This document shows, in pieces, positions 1-12,735 of a stretch of 64,000 nt of DNA. Each line of letters opens with the position of its first letter. Position 1 is the stretch's first letter. The stretch is from Polydactylus sextarius (lineage: Eukaryota > Chordata > Actinopteri > Polynemidae), in NCBI GenBank assembly GCA_016801845.1, contig CM028907.1, forward strand, positions 20,507,098 to 20,571,097. The letters are read 5' to 3'. The position numbers were made by a program, and so were the translations under genes. The notes beneath the pieces were generated by a model, which was not told where the DNA came from, made no database searches, and was given only the letters and a program-made list of their open reading frames with translations.

Positions 1-828
1 ACTAATTTCCAGACCCCAAATCACCCCCAAATTCCACAGAAGGGGCGCTAACTCAACAGTGGTCCAGGTAACAGAGTGTATTACCTTATACACATTAACT
101 TTAGCATTAGACAGGCAACACTACTAATACACTTGCGCTACTGTACAGATTCACATCACTCTAAAATGACACAAATAGTAAAGCATTCACCCATCACTTG
201 TAAATACAGTCCATGTGTCTTTCTTTTTTGAGAAAGCATTGAATAACATCCTCATGCAGTTGTTCTTGCTTCAATTGATTGAGCAGTTCTTTCTCAGTGG
301 AGAGAGACGCCAAAGAAGACTTATTTGTCTAGCTGTGATCCTTGCGTATAGTTTTAGGATCTATTTGCAAGCAAATAACGAGTGCTCGACATAGGCTGTA
401 GATATTGGGATTTAGGATCAGTGGATCATGTGAGTGCATAAAGTTCTGTCCCACTGTCTGCAAACCCTGCCCCCCACAGAAAAGTCATGGTCAAGGTCAC
501 TTTTACTGTGAAGGTTTGACATGTTATATATGACTTTGAGTTCAGATTTGAATCTGTTCAGGTTAAACTGTATGTGTGCCATAGCTCTCCATCAGACTCC
601 TCAGCTCTCCCTCTGGAAATGTGAGCTTGATTTTTTTCAAGCTGCTCTGAATCCAGCAATCCAACAAACCTCAATCTTTTGTAATTTCAGATCTATTCCT
701 GCTTTGTGTAAGTATGTTGAAGCTCTCTGTAGTGGGCTTGCGCACCTGGGTTTCAGCACAGTGCACTCGGTTGTCCCACCACCTGCATGGTCTTGTGAAA
801 GATGTCATTGAATTTATTTCACTCCCTT
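1..828. other. Non-coding stretch, nothing recognised
   Basis: AT-rich sequence with only short open frames of unconvincing composition. No repeat family, RNA gene or splice-bounded exon was recognised. Confidence 0.5.
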
Positions 829-1320
829 TCAGCTCTTCAGCCTCCTCAGGAAGTACAGCCCTTGTTGGGCCTTCTTAACCAGCTGTGTGGTGTTCAGTGT
901 CCAGGAGAGGTCCTCACTGATGTGGACACTCAGGTATTCTAAGCTGCTCTCCCACTCCACTTCAAGCTTCTGAATAAACAGTGGTTCATGAGGTCTCATC
1001 TCCTTCCTCATGTTCACTATCATCTATGATCTATCAGAGGTTGTTATCCTCAAACCATGCCACTAAACCCGCCACCTTCCTCCTGTAGGCCGCGTTATTA
1101 CCCCCTGTGAAACAACTGATTATCCAGTGTCAACTTCAGGATGATGTTGTCCTTGTGGGAGGCAACATAGTTATGGGTGAACAGAGTGTAAAGGATTGGG
1201 CTGAGGACACATCCTAGTGTTGGTGATGATGCTGGCTGAAGTCCTATGACCAACCCTGACAGACTGGGACCTGCCAGTCAAAAAGTGTAAGAGCCAGTCA
1301 CAGAGGGTGGGGTGCACTAG
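829..1320 (-). mobile_element. LINE (non-LTR) reverse transcriptase relic
   Basis: Read on the minus strand, 1240-1140 resembles the stretch just before the RT active site of fish LINEs (GCVLSPILYTLFTHNY). The open frame at 1023-829 resembles the region after it (EYLSVHISEDLSWTLNTTQL, then KKAQQGLYFLRRLK). Where an F/Y-A-D-D box should sit, the sequence reads LTLDN, so the catalytic aspartates are gone. Stops and a frame change separate the two blocks. From family knowledge this is the C-terminal half of an L2/Rex1/CR1-type RT; the exact clade is not determined. It is a dead, 5'-truncated copy. Confidence 0.75.
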
Positions 1321-2790
1321 TAATGGGACGTCACTAGATTCAAATTGTGTGTATAACTATGCACAAAGAGGTACTGGAGGACTTTATGATTTATGTGAAC
1401 CCACCAACTCTCCTCTAAAATTTCTCCTTTGCCCCCATTTTAGTCACATACCTTAGGACACATGAGAGTTGCCCTGTGTTACTGAAGTCAGTTGTCTCAT
1501 CAAACATAATCTTTGAATCTTATTTGATTTGATCATTTTACACCTTGGTTACTGTGTTAATTAGATCATTTCGAATTTTTTCTGAGGTCCTGTAAAAACT
1601 GTAGCTATGGCAAGATGATGCCTCAAGTCAGTGTCATGCTCAGCTAACAGTGTTAACAACTCCATGTAACTCCATGTAAATGATCACTACAGTATCACTA
1701 ATTGCCTCTATTCAGTGAATGTCTGGATTCATCATGTCCCTGAATGATAATTGTTGTTGTCCCAGAAAGAGGAAACTCTTCACAAACCTTTTGCTTATTA
1801 TTTATTTTTTGTCTCCAAAAGAAGACCATAAAAAAGGCATTTTACGTGGACTGGCTACAAGATCTGGTTTAACAATAGATATTTTCTTTTTTGTTAAAGC
1901 TAAGTAGGAAATTCATGACAAAAGTTGGGGGAAGCCCAGGACACGTTGCTAGGTGGAGGGTGTACTGTTATATGATTGGCTGATTATTCTGTCACTAATG
2001 CTTATTACAAATCAGATGTGTGTGTTTTTAACAAAAGGTTAACAGTTTCTGTAGTGCTGGAAAATCCAGGTCAACCTCAACAAAGCTAAACATAATTTAA
2101 TATCACACTACTGAACTTGATAACCAAATTATATATATATAAAAAAACATTTTACATACACTTAATTTTATTAATTACAGGGCCAGCAGAGAATGCCCTG
2201 CTGGACCTCTCATAATTTTGTGAGGTGATGACAGTGGTTTGGTCTACCACGCAAAGCAGAAGTTAAGCCGATATGACAGGATAGTGATTTTTCCTATACC
2301 TTATGACATATTGCAGTGGTTATTTCATTAAACTGCATTGTTGGTATTTCAATGTAGCATTTTTAACACGTCTCCTCATGTCAGCCCTTTTGTCAGTCCC
2401 ATTTTTCTGTAGGCTTCTGTGTTGTGTGCTGTGTCACCTTGAGCAGCCTCCTCATTTTTTTTTATTAAACAATGGTTACTTCTTTTTGGTCAACTTGATA
2501 ATCTTTTTGACAGAGATTATATCAACACCCAAACTGATATATGAGGTGTTGTACTCAATGTCTGGGTTGTCAAAAAGTTTCATCATTGTGTAATTTAATT
2601 TTTACTGTCTAAGCATTAGCTTGAGGGTGTAAACAACTATAAATTCCCTTGGCAGGTTCAAATTATAGATGTATGGTGCAAAATTTGTTGCAATTTATTG
2701 TATTTGTTGAAAACACACCTGAGATGTCAGCTGGGATACAGTTTTACCACAATAAGTGATATTTCAAAATGAGCTGACTGAATCTGTCTT

Positions 2791-2792
<2 letters not shown>
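1321..2792. other. Non-coding stretch, nothing recognised
   Basis: AT-rich intergenic sequence. The open frames at 1719-1907 and 2303-2593 are short, leucine- and phenylalanine-rich by composition and have no flanking splice context that supports them. Confidence 0.5.

Positions 2793-2837
<45 letters not shown>
2793..2837. repeat. (TG)n microsatellite ending in (TA)n
   Basis: About 19 uninterrupted TG units followed by a short TATATA tail. Confidence 0.95.
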
Positions 2838-4370
2838 TCTCTACAAATCCACTAAATTTAAGCCAGATAAAACTTGACTGACTTTAGCTGCCACATCATC
2901 CTTCTCTCTGTAATCTCACTGATCATTTCCTTCACCACACTGCCTAATACAGCAGAAATTGCCCTAAAAATCTCACATCTACCCCCCTCATTTGCATATT
3001 ATCCTGCTGAATTTCTCTAAAGTAAAGCAATGAAATGCATCCATCACTCGGCTGATGATGAAAGACGACGGACACACTGCTTCCGGGATTTTATTTTGTA
3101 CATTTAGCTGGAAAATGACTTAGCTGTCATAAAGTGAAATTTTCTGATAGAAGCAATGTGTGAAAACTGTATCCATATGTGCGTGCATGCATGTATGTGT
3201 GTGTGGCTTCCAGCCCCAGTCATCATGAATCACTGGTTTAAATGATCCTAGCATGCTAATTCCTGATGATTCCTTCTCATGCTGTTATTATAAAAGTCAG
3301 CACAACAGTCATTAACAGCAGAAAACAGTTTAAAACTTTACCCATCTGACTCCTGAATGAACCCAACGCAGCACGCCATGAAACATGACCCTGTGTGGGT
3401 ATGTTTGTGTGAGTGCATGTATGTGTATGTGTGAGAGAGAGAGAGGGTGTGCATGTGAGCTTCCTAATTCAGGATTTATTGGCCATTAGTACAGCCTGAA
3501 AGTCATTACAGTTCATTTTGCTGCTGGCTTGACATTTTATTAGGACAAATACGGCTTTTTGGAAACGTGCATGTGTGTATTTGTGTGTGTTAAAGCTTGT
3601 GAGTGTGCTTTAGTGTTTATGAGTACGTTTGCATGTGAGTGTGTGTGAGTGACATTTTATCAGAACAAATTTCCCCATAGGGATTGGGGCCATGATTTCT
3701 GAGAGCAGTAAAAAGACTAAAAAGCCTCAAGAAGGAAGAGATGGATAGATAATAGAGAGACTGACAGATGGATAGGGAGAGAAAAGAAGAATTGACATGA
3801 TGTGCAGTGGATGGATGATTTGAAAGACAGATGGATACATAGAAAGATCACAGAATTAATGGACAGATGGACAACATGGGTTACAGACAAATGGTGAGGA
3901 AAAATATGGGGACAACATAAAGAAAAAACATTTAAAGAAACAGAGATGGAATAACACGAAGACAGCATAATATTTATATAATATAGAGACCAATAGTAGG
4001 AAAATTTGGCAGTAATGGACATAGTTTAGCTGATCCCAACAGATCACTTCAGTCACAAAATGCAGTTCTACTTGTGGTTTCTAGAGTCTTCAGCTATCAA
4101 GCTCTTCTTTTATGGATCCCTGTTCAGATTGGTCCAACACGTTCCTTTTGTTAAGATGCTATAGGATTAGGCTGCAGGAGGAACTCATGATGCATATATC
4201 ACTATGTTGCATGTTATTAACATTTATGTGCTTTGCAGACTGGCCTTCTTACCTTCTGTTGTAGTTTCACGATGAAAAAAATATTTTTACACTTCTCACC
4301 GTGTTTCCTTTACATTGATTTATTTGTGGCAGTCCACCACAATATCTATATTGACTGCCACATATTGATT
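2838..4370. other. Low-repeat AT-rich stretch with degenerate GT and GGAT runs
   Basis: No gene seen. From 2870 to 3560 the sequence is complex and mostly repeat-free, with an octamer-like ATTTGCATA at 2992 and many TAAT cores. GT-rich degenerate runs follow (3370-3650) and a loose GATG/GATA-rich stretch (3735-3860). A near-duplicate 20-mer (GACATTTTATTAGGACAAAT, and a version with two changes) occurs at about 3531 and 3651. The low-repeat part could be a conserved non-coding element, but conservation cannot be seen here. Confidence 0.35.
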
Positions 4371-4447
4371 TTTCTTTTTTTTTTTTTTTTTTTACTTCAG
4401 GGGGAGGGGCGAGGGAGGGTCATATATCATTGTACAGCTGCACAATG

Positions 4448-4484
<37 letters not shown>

Positions 4485-4496
4485 ACTCACTCACAC
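4371..4496. repeat. Poly(T) and (CT)n/(CACT)n low-complexity tract
   Basis: A T-rich run at 4374-4394, then a short GC-richer spacer, then (CT)n from about 4450 to 4480 passing into CACT units. Confidence 0.9.
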
Positions 4497-4784
4497 TGAC
4501 AAGGTCATGGACCAATTTGAAACAACAAGGGTATTTGACTTTTGCAAGCAGAGTAGGACAGCGTTCACTCCAAGCACACGTAATGAAGCATTTTAAGGCA
4601 TGTGTGAACAGAGCTCTCAGTTCATTTGCTCCTTTCAACACCCAGTTTGAAACCCAACCCCTTCCGTACCAGGAACAAAATCTTCTGATTGGTCGTGTCA
4701 GTTTCAGTTGTTAAAGAAAAGCACTGTAGTGTAGTGCCATTTAGTTTATAAAAGAACAACTTAAGTCATCAATGCTGATGTAAG

Positions 4785-5666
4785 TAGGCATGGGCAATAT
4801 GGGATAAAATTTGGCACTTACAGCAACAACAACAAAAATGATGCTAAAAAAATATTACAATTCATCTCCATCTTTTTGACTCTAAATCTATCACTGCATT
4901 CAGTCGTGAGAGCCTCACAAGAACTGCTCTAAAATGGTATTTATCATTATCATCAGGTTTAGGTAGCATGCCTGTGCAACAAGACTGTTGTGACTCTAAT
5001 CAAACAAGTTTGACATATGAAAACAGATTCAGCATTTATTTAAACTCTTATGGCACAGACTAGCAGCAAATTGCAAAAGTAACCCTGTCCTTGAGATTTG
5101 TGTAGTTCATAATATCACAAAGGAATGTAAATACAACCTGATAAAATAAACAGGACAAATAAGTAAAGTTCACAACCACAGTTTGAAGTAACAAAATAAC
5201 TTTAGTCAGGAAAAATGCCACTGCAGCCATTATTTTTTTTCCATCGTTTGCTTTGCTTATCATAAGTAACAGAGTGAGAGAATGTGTCTGCAATTTTCAT
5301 CTGAGTAGGAGTTTTCTTAACATTACCAGAGCTGGCTTGCTGGCTTGGTTGTGCTACTATACTTTGTAGTCACGTTTTTGATGCAAATCCTGCATATTGC
5401 ATGTTTGCTCCACATCAGACTAACTGTAGCCACACCAGTTCAATACAATGGAGTTGGAGCTGCATTTTCAGAATAAGCTCCTTCCCATCACTACCATGCT
5501 TGTTGTTCTGCATGTGAGCTGTATGTTTGTCTGCTATTGTGTCACACGCATAAGTATGTCATCAACTAGCGTTTTTTATCACCATTATTGAGAGATGATA
5601 GATTCTCATTGTTACATTGTTTTTTGTCACGATATATAGTGTACGTTAAGATATCATCCATCCCTA
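4785..5666. mobile_element. Probable hAT-like non-autonomous element with TIRs
   Basis: The left end begins TAGGCATGGGCAATATGG. The right end, reverse-complemented, begins TAGGGATGGATGATATC, giving imperfect terminal inverted repeats of about 17 bp. TAGGGATGGGC-type ends are known from fish hAT elements. The flanking octamers, gatgtaag on the left and gacataac on the right, agree at five of eight positions, compatible with a decayed 8-bp target duplication. There is no transposase inside the 882 bp. Family assignment is inference. Confidence 0.5.
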
Positions 5667-7784
5667 GACATAACCCTTAAAATAAGCTACAGTAACAATA
5701 AAACAACCTAGTACAGTGCTACCTTTTAGATAAGGAAAAGAACTGAAGCAAATGTACAAAAAGCAGTTGTACAGGAGGAGGAGTGGCACAGCATAAAAGT
5801 AGGTCTTCAAATAGGTGCGAATGGGTCCATCAGTAAAATTGACGATGAAAGTGAAATTCAGTGTGTCCACTGGAAACAAACACTGTTGTCAAAAACTGTT
5901 GCCAAAAAAACTATGTCTGTCATGAGAAAAAAAGCCTGCGTGTGGTGGTTTGGCAAAAACTTAAGGAAATGAAACAGATGAAAGAGTCATGGTTATGTCA
6001 GTATATCATTCACTGATGAGCAGAGAATATGAAATGTTATTTATCAGCTGTTGTCAACTAAAAATCTCAAATGTATTACGGCTGAAGTGGCAATAACACA
6101 GCTGCGGGTCTGGAGGGAGTTGTACTCGTCCACATGCACCTTCACATTCTTTTCTTCTTTGCTCTTCTGGTGATGGAAGCTGTGAAGGTTTATGTCAATT
6201 TTCTTGTTGCCTTTTGAGTGGAAACTACAACCAAAAGCCAAATAATGTCGCACTGTATTCCCCTTTCAGCTGTAGCAACATGGAAGCTTAGCACCAGTAC
6301 CTCACCCGTCAACCTGACTGCGCATACAAAATAATGGCTGTCTCCATAGTTGAATTTGTCTTAAACTGTGAGGATTTTCTAAATAATGAATATATTTCAT
6401 GTATTCTTGTCTGACTTGTCGGGGATGTTTTAAGGTTTAATTTTATTAACATTGTACTTTTTGGTATTATTAGTTACAAGGGGTGAATGTACAGCCACTG
6501 TTCCTTTCATTAATTCCTCCAAAACTGCCTAACTACTGTCTGACTCCTAAGGTCAGACCACAGATCTCATGCTGACTTAGAACAGATAATGTGCTCCAGT
6601 GGTCTGGTTCTCATTAAAACAAACGCACTATGTAACCATATTATCTTCCGAACATCGTTAATGAATGAATGTCTGTTAGATAGAATTCACACACTGTCAA
6701 TTCTTCTTTTTCTTGACTGTCATTTAAATGGTAATACTCATGCATTTCATTTTGTATTTTTTTAAGCACCACACTGGATCATTTTAAAATCTTCTTTGAG
6801 AAAATTGAATTTATCAACATCTAAAACCCAGTTTCCTTCAAAAGCATGAAATACAATAGGTTTATACTTTAACAATACCATCTAAAGTCTTTTTGCATAG
6901 CCAAATGGTTCTGTAGCACTACACTGGACTATATATGAGGTGCAGCTGTTCGCTCGGTCAAATCCCTATCACATTGGGTATTCCAGTGCGTCTTTCCCCA
7001 ACTCTCCTCTTTGTCACCTTTAATGATAGAGAGAGGAAACACATAATCAAAAAAATGTTTTTACCTCATCTTTGTTGAAGAACGGTCGTCTACCCACATT
7101 CAGGAACATGTGAAAAGTGCTAGAAATTCTGAATCTCCTTTTCATTTTCTTTCTTTTCACAACGTTCTTTTCACAACGTCAAAAACAGTTGTTTGTGATG
7201 TAAAATGTATCTCACTTTAGTATTTCAACCAGATAAATTACTATAATTTTTCTCCCCTGCTTGTACCTCTTCTGGCTGGCAGGGTTCTAGGCCCCAGCCT
7301 TATTACACTATGAAACCAACAAGTGGAGCACACTGGAGCAGTTTCCTCACCCTGTTGAAAACATTTAGAGCTGTCGACTGTTTTCTATTTGTCATACTTG
7401 GCTCCTGCTGAGAGTAAACATGCTGAAGTTCTTCACAGAAGAACTTCAAAGCTGTTAATTAATTACGATTGTTAACACTGTAAATAAATGTAAATAAACA
7501 ACCAAAATTCATATTCATTCTAACAATGTACATGATACTAGCCATGGTAAATGTACTTTAGTTCAATATGCATTACGATGGATTGTGTATTTCAAAGGAC
7601 AAGTGTCTGACTTATTTATTCATTTTTACTAAATGCTTTGTTTATGGTGATCGTAATGTGGCCTTCAGTTCGATACGATTAAATGAATAAATTGAGTAAT
7701 AATAATAAAGGTGAGAAATATGCAGATAAACGTGAACAAACACAAATTATTAAAAGTGTGGCCATGAGAAGGACTATAAAGCAG
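5667..7784. other. Non-coding stretch, nothing recognised
   Basis: AT-rich sequence with short spurious open frames only (for example 5664-5879 and 6044-6253 on the minus strand). No recognisable protein or repeat family. Confidence 0.5.
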
Positions 7785-7965
7785 GCTGGGGTGATCGGGC
7801 GAAAGGACAAAACACTCTGGCACAGGGCAAAGGGAAACACAGACTATTTAAACACATGAGGGTAATGGGGCACAGGTGGACACAGTCAGGAATCAGGGAT
7901 GACAGACAGGTAACACAAGACGAAGAGCAAGTGACCTGAAACGAGAGGAGAGTTAGACTTTTAAA
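7785..7965 (+). repeat. Interspersed repeat, copy A (paired with 23465-23900)
   Basis: Shares long blocks with 23740-23900 in the same orientation, including CACATGAGGGTAATG, AATCAGGGATGACAGACAGG and GAGCAAGTGACCTG/GGGCAAGTGACCTG. The family class is not determined; no coding capacity is visible. Confidence 0.75.
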
Positions 7966-9034
7966 AATAAAACAGTAAATGACAAGACAATCACCCCAGA
8001 TGAGATAACCTCACCACAGTGTGATAATAGCTTGTTATTATACATTATTTGCTTCAGTTTGGTTTTTGTTTTTAAGTCTAAGAAGATTGTGACCTATACT
8101 TTGATTTTACTCATTATAAATACCACTCACTGGCAAGTGGAGGTGCTAATTACATTACAATTACTGACATTAACTTTAATAAAAGGTCAGTAACAATTTC
8201 CACACAGAAAGTGATTATGATTTCTACTCAAGAAATATTCATATAAAGTTTACTTATTAGTATAAATTGTTAACTCAACAACACTCAAGTCGGCCTGCAC
8301 TACAGTCCCAGCTAAGTTCCAGCAGCCACACAGCCTCTTCTTGTAACACTAGCCAGACTTGGAAGACACAGGCAAAGACCATATTATCCATTCAAAACAG
8401 TCAAGCCACTACAGCCAAGAAAACGCATGTTGTCAGCTTGTATAGCTGACAAGACTAGTAAGGCGGGTTATCAAAAAATTAGTGGTGAAAAAATAGCAGT
8501 CCGGCAAGAAGCAGCACCTGTCAGCACAACTAGCCAGCAGGCTAATGCTAACATAAAGTATCCAGTACTCAAACATTGACGTTTGCCAACTAGATGATAG
8601 GAATTCAAAAAGTTCCCTGTTGTCCCCTGACCCTGTTGTCCTGCTCCTGTTTAGGTGAGTCTCACATTGTGCACCACAAGGTTGCCAGATTCACTCTCAT
8701 TACCTTGGTAATGATGTGTACTTTCTTGTACTTTGTAATGTACTTTCTTTTGCCAGGCCATGTAGTCAGTACAGAAGTTAAGTTGATATTACTTAGTGTG
8801 AGTTGTCAAATTTACATACCAAATTTGGGATATGCAAACACAAACAAATACCAGGGTGTTTTTTCAGTAGATACACAGAGCACAAACCATTTCCAGTATA
8901 GATTAAATTGGTCTGATTGCTTTACATCAAGATCAAAATATTATTTCCTGAGAAGGAAAAATGTCATAAAAATGCTTTGTGGGTCAAAAGGAAATGAAAG
9001 AAGTCCCAGATCTAACCCTGTAACTAGATCATTA
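7966..9034. other. Non-coding stretch, probably partly repeat-derived
   Basis: The open frame at 8594-9037 (147 codons) resembles no family I recognise and lacks splice context. A GCTAATGCTAAC motif near 8540 is typical of fish repeats. No gene is supported. Confidence 0.4.
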
Positions 9035-9202
9035 TAATGTACTAGAATCTTTCCAGGTCTTATGTGCCACCCCTCCACCAAGTTTGGTGCAAATGAGTTC
9101 AGCACTTTTTACATAACCCTGCTGACAAATGAATAATACAACAAACAAACCAACAGACAGACACAGCCAAAAACATAGCCTCCTTGACAGAGGTAAAAAG
9201 AC
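9035..9202 (+). repeat. Unclassified interspersed repeat tail
   Basis: Contains CCACCAAGTTTGGTGCAAAT, a CAAACAAACCAACAGACAGA-type run and a terminal CCTCCTTGACAGAGGTAAA. From memory of fish genomes this string is a widely dispersed repeat end; no search was run. The class is uncertain. Confidence 0.45.
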
Positions 9203-10192
9203 ACGTTAGAAGAGTTGCATTGTCTTCTCCAAGAAACTTCACAATGTATAGACAGACTGTCTCTGCACATGAAAGTCAGCCCAGTATGTTTAGGATTATT
9301 CAATGTATGGGAGTGTCATTTTCTCACAACGATGGGATATGGAAAAAAATATTTACCAACTTTGCCTATTAGGTGCTGTACTGTGCAAAAGCTACTGTTG
9401 AGTGAGAGTGCTCCCAGCATAGAGTGAATATATTCTACTTTTATACATTTAATATTTCATAGTTTATATTCCTCACTTTACCAATTAAGATCGCCCTGGG
9501 GGAAATAGGACTCAGGCTCTGGCTCCCTCTCTCGCTCTTTCTCATTCTTTCCTCTCCTATGGCATAGTGTCAATTAAAATGACATCTGGTGTCACTGTCA
9601 CTGTCGATGAAATGACATGTTTCTCCTGAAAGCCCTAATAGGATCGCCTCTCCACTACTCAACCCAAATCTCTGCTATAATTGTTTCACATTCAGTCATC
9701 AGCCAGTGTTTGAAAGTTTGTCCCTATTTTTTCGCCCCACTCTGTAGACTTTTTTCCAAGGTTGCCTCATCCCCCACCCCTCCACCCCATGTCACTGTAT
9801 CTTGGTTTTCTTTATCCTAATTATTTTATTTTATTTTTAAAAAAGTCATATCACAGAAAGTGGCTTCACATCACAATTGAAAAGGCCACTGAAAAGGATA
9901 CCCACTAAATTAATAATTTTAGAAGACACCTACTAAAGATAATTAGAACACAATTAGCCACATACTAGTATTTCTAGAAACCAGTCAATCCTCTAGTAAG
10001 GGTTGCTAAAAACAATAAATTCCCAAAGCATAGCCCTATTTCATAGAATATAAATATAATATGTCACATATAAATGTCTATTTTGTTGCATACTTCCACA
10101 TTACCATATGGATCCCTTTATGTTAGCAGTGTAACAGTTGTAGAATCACTGCAGACATGATTATCCTCCTTGTCACACCTGATCAACCTGAT
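9203..10192. other. Non-coding stretch, nothing recognised
   Basis: AT-rich with a few pyrimidine-rich patches near 9510-9560. No coding or repeat signal could be assigned. Confidence 0.5.
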
Positions 10193-10262
10193 CAACACAC
10201 ACACACACACACACACACATGTGCGCGCGCACGTGTGCACACACAGACACACACACACATAC
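10193..10262. repeat. Interrupted (CA)n microsatellite with GCGCGC core
   Basis: (AC)n at 10196-10219, a short alternating GTGCGCGCGCACGTGTGC block, then (AC)n again. The alternating purine-pyrimidine tract is a possible Z-DNA former. Confidence 0.9.
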
Positions 10263-11346
10263 AGGAATAAGCATTTTCTTGTCAGTTTTGGAGGAGAAGA
10301 AAAGGAGACGACATAACTTTTGGATCCCTTTTGGATCCAGCTGCAGCTAGCTCTGATGTAATTATGCTTATGTGGTACTTTGTTGTCATAGCCTGTAGTC
10401 ACTTCAGCATATGATGCTGACCTCACACTGTTGCCTTTTTTCATAGCATAAATTACACCAAGCTGGATTAATAACAGCTTGACCTTTCTGAGTTGAAACC
10501 AAAACTAACAGCTCTGCTCTGCTCGTCTGCTTCGGCTGCTGTTTTTTGAAGATGTTGGCAGAAGGTGAACAAAGCTGAATAAACATTAAAGCTTTCTAAA
10601 GCTTGCAGGACACTTTTATCCAATCACCCCACCCCTCCTCCCTCTCCTTTTTTGTAAAACTGCCTGACACATTTAGCCTGGAGTAATGGGCATCTTTTAG
10701 ACTCACCTTTCCAAGGTAAACAACACATTTAGGTCGGAACTGAATCACTGCTTTTCTAGTGTTTAGATTCTTCAGCATATTTGTTTGAAATCTTACAAAA
10801 CTACTTTGTAATGCAATATTTTACTAGGCTTTTGTGCTCCCTAGTTAATCTTTAGTCTACTTTGCCCATAGATATCTGATCCCAGCTGATATGTCCCTGG
10901 CTGGATAAGTTGCTAGTTTATCACAATTGTTTCATAACAATAAATGATGGGATATGAGCCATGCCGGCAGTGAGGTGGTTCAATTATAGTCTTCAGTTAA
11001 TATAATTAGTGTATATTATCAATAAGTGTTTCTGCATGATCACTAAGTGATGTTTGGGATTCATAACAACAACAATAATAATTATTATTATCATCCCCTG
11101 CTGTGTGCAAAGATCCATTTTTCTGTTTGATCACACAAACAATTTACTGCCATTATTTTATTGTAGTGTGACTTTTAGTGAAGGTTTTTGACTCTCAAAT
11201 TGATCTCTGTACAGGTGTTTTATTGTGAAGTGATGGCATAACATGTAACAAGTTGTTGGTGTACTAACATGACTTTTATATTATGGGACGTTAATTGTGA
11301 TTATTTGCTCTCGTAGCTGAATTCTGGCAGGCGTCATTGTTATAAT
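10263..11346. other. Non-coding stretch, nothing recognised
   Basis: AT-rich sequence. Minus-strand open frames at 10404-10778 are short and unrecognised. A short AAC/AAT/ATT repeat lies at 11066-11091. Confidence 0.5.
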
Positions 11347-12735
11347 GTGTCCTCATCCGAGGTGGATGAGGATCACAATCAATCCACTGAGGACACTATC
11401 GCTACCACAATCCACCTTATATTGTCACACCTAGAGAGAAAGAACACCTACGCTCGAATCATCTTCATTGAACTCATCTCAGATTTTAACATGATCATTC
11501 CACAACATCAGGTAGAAAAGCTGAGTCTGCTAGAGGCTGCTAGACACTGGCACCTGTAACTGGGTCCTCGACAAAGCGGCAGCAGACAGTCAGGGTGGGC
11601 AGCATCACATCAAGATCAATCTCAGTAAGCACAGGTTCCTCCCAAGGCTGCATCTTGAGCCTCCTGCTGTTCAGCCTGCTCACCCATCACTAGACTCAGC
11701 ACCAACCACATAATAAAATATGCTGATAACAAGACATCAGTGACAATAATGATTCTTCTTACAGGAAGGAGGTGGAGCAGCTTGTTGTGTGGTGCAAGTC
11801 CAACAACCTCGCCCTCAATGTCAAGACAAAGAAGATGGTGAGGTTTGGTAAATGTCATATGCCCTTGAACATCAAAGGCGCGGCTGTGGAGAGTGTCAGA
11901 AACGTCAAGTTCCTGGGAGACCATCTTGCTGACCACATTTCCTTCTCCATCAACACCACAGCTGTCATCTCCACCTGAAGCATCTCCACCCCCTCTAGAT
12001 AAGGCAGGTCTCTCTACTCACCATCTTACCACCACCCTCCACAGAGGCACAATTGAAAGCATCCTAACATACAGCTTTACTTCCTGGTTTGGGAGGTGCA
12101 GTGCATATGAATGACAGCTCAAATGTATTGTGAAGACAGCTAGTGTAATCATTGGTGTTCCTCTACCCTTCGTGATGGAGATCGACCAGTAGCGCTGCAT
12201 CCACTGAGCTACCTCCATCATTAAGGACCCTCACCACCTTCCTCATGGCCTGTTCTCTCTCCTGCCATCTAAGAAGAGGTACAGGAGCAACTGCTGCAGA
12301 TCCACCAGGGTGCTGAACAGCTTCTTTTCCACAAGTTGTAAGGGTTGTGAAAGGTCTGCACCCCCTTGCCACACACATTCTCATACCCCCCACCCCCAAT
12401 TAGGTTGACAGCTAGTCACCTGTCAAGGATGGTTTCTGAAAAGTACTTTCTACTACAGACACTAATGCGCTTTGTATAATATACATGAAACCGAGTGTGT
12501 ATGACTGATGATGATTGTGTTTTTGGATAATCTTATTTAGTAATTTAGATTAGTTTTGTTTTTTTTTTTTTTTTTTTTTTTTTATTATTGTGACAATTTT
12601 ATTACTATTTGATCATTTTATTAGTTATTACTATTTATTACTTATTACTTCCTTTTTAATGCACTGACAGGAGCTGGTGGGAAACATCATTTCCTTTCAG
12701 CGTGTGTATGAAGTGACAATAAAGAAATCTTAAAT
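11347..12735 (+). mobile_element. LINE (non-LTR) retrotransposon relic, RT region to 3' tail
   Basis: Plus-strand fragments follow the order of a fish LINE RT. At 11370-11520 lies an STEDTIATTIH...YARIIFIELISDFNMIIP block, in which the usual FID-YSSAFN catalytic aspartate is replaced by E. At 11718-11738 the YADD box reads YADN. At 11780-11950 the thumb-region counterpart is spread over frames. At 12040-12110 lies the motif ESILTYSFTSWFG. The 3' part ends with GTGACAATAAAG at about 12714, a typical LINE tail. A poly(T) run sits at 12559-12583. Multiple frameshifts and both catalytic changes make it inactive. Clade (L2/Rex1/CR1-like) is inferred. Confidence 0.8.

Noticed and set aside
8594..9037. 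147-codon open frame on the plus strand
   Set aside because: No recognisable domain, and it runs up to a repeat tail at 9035.
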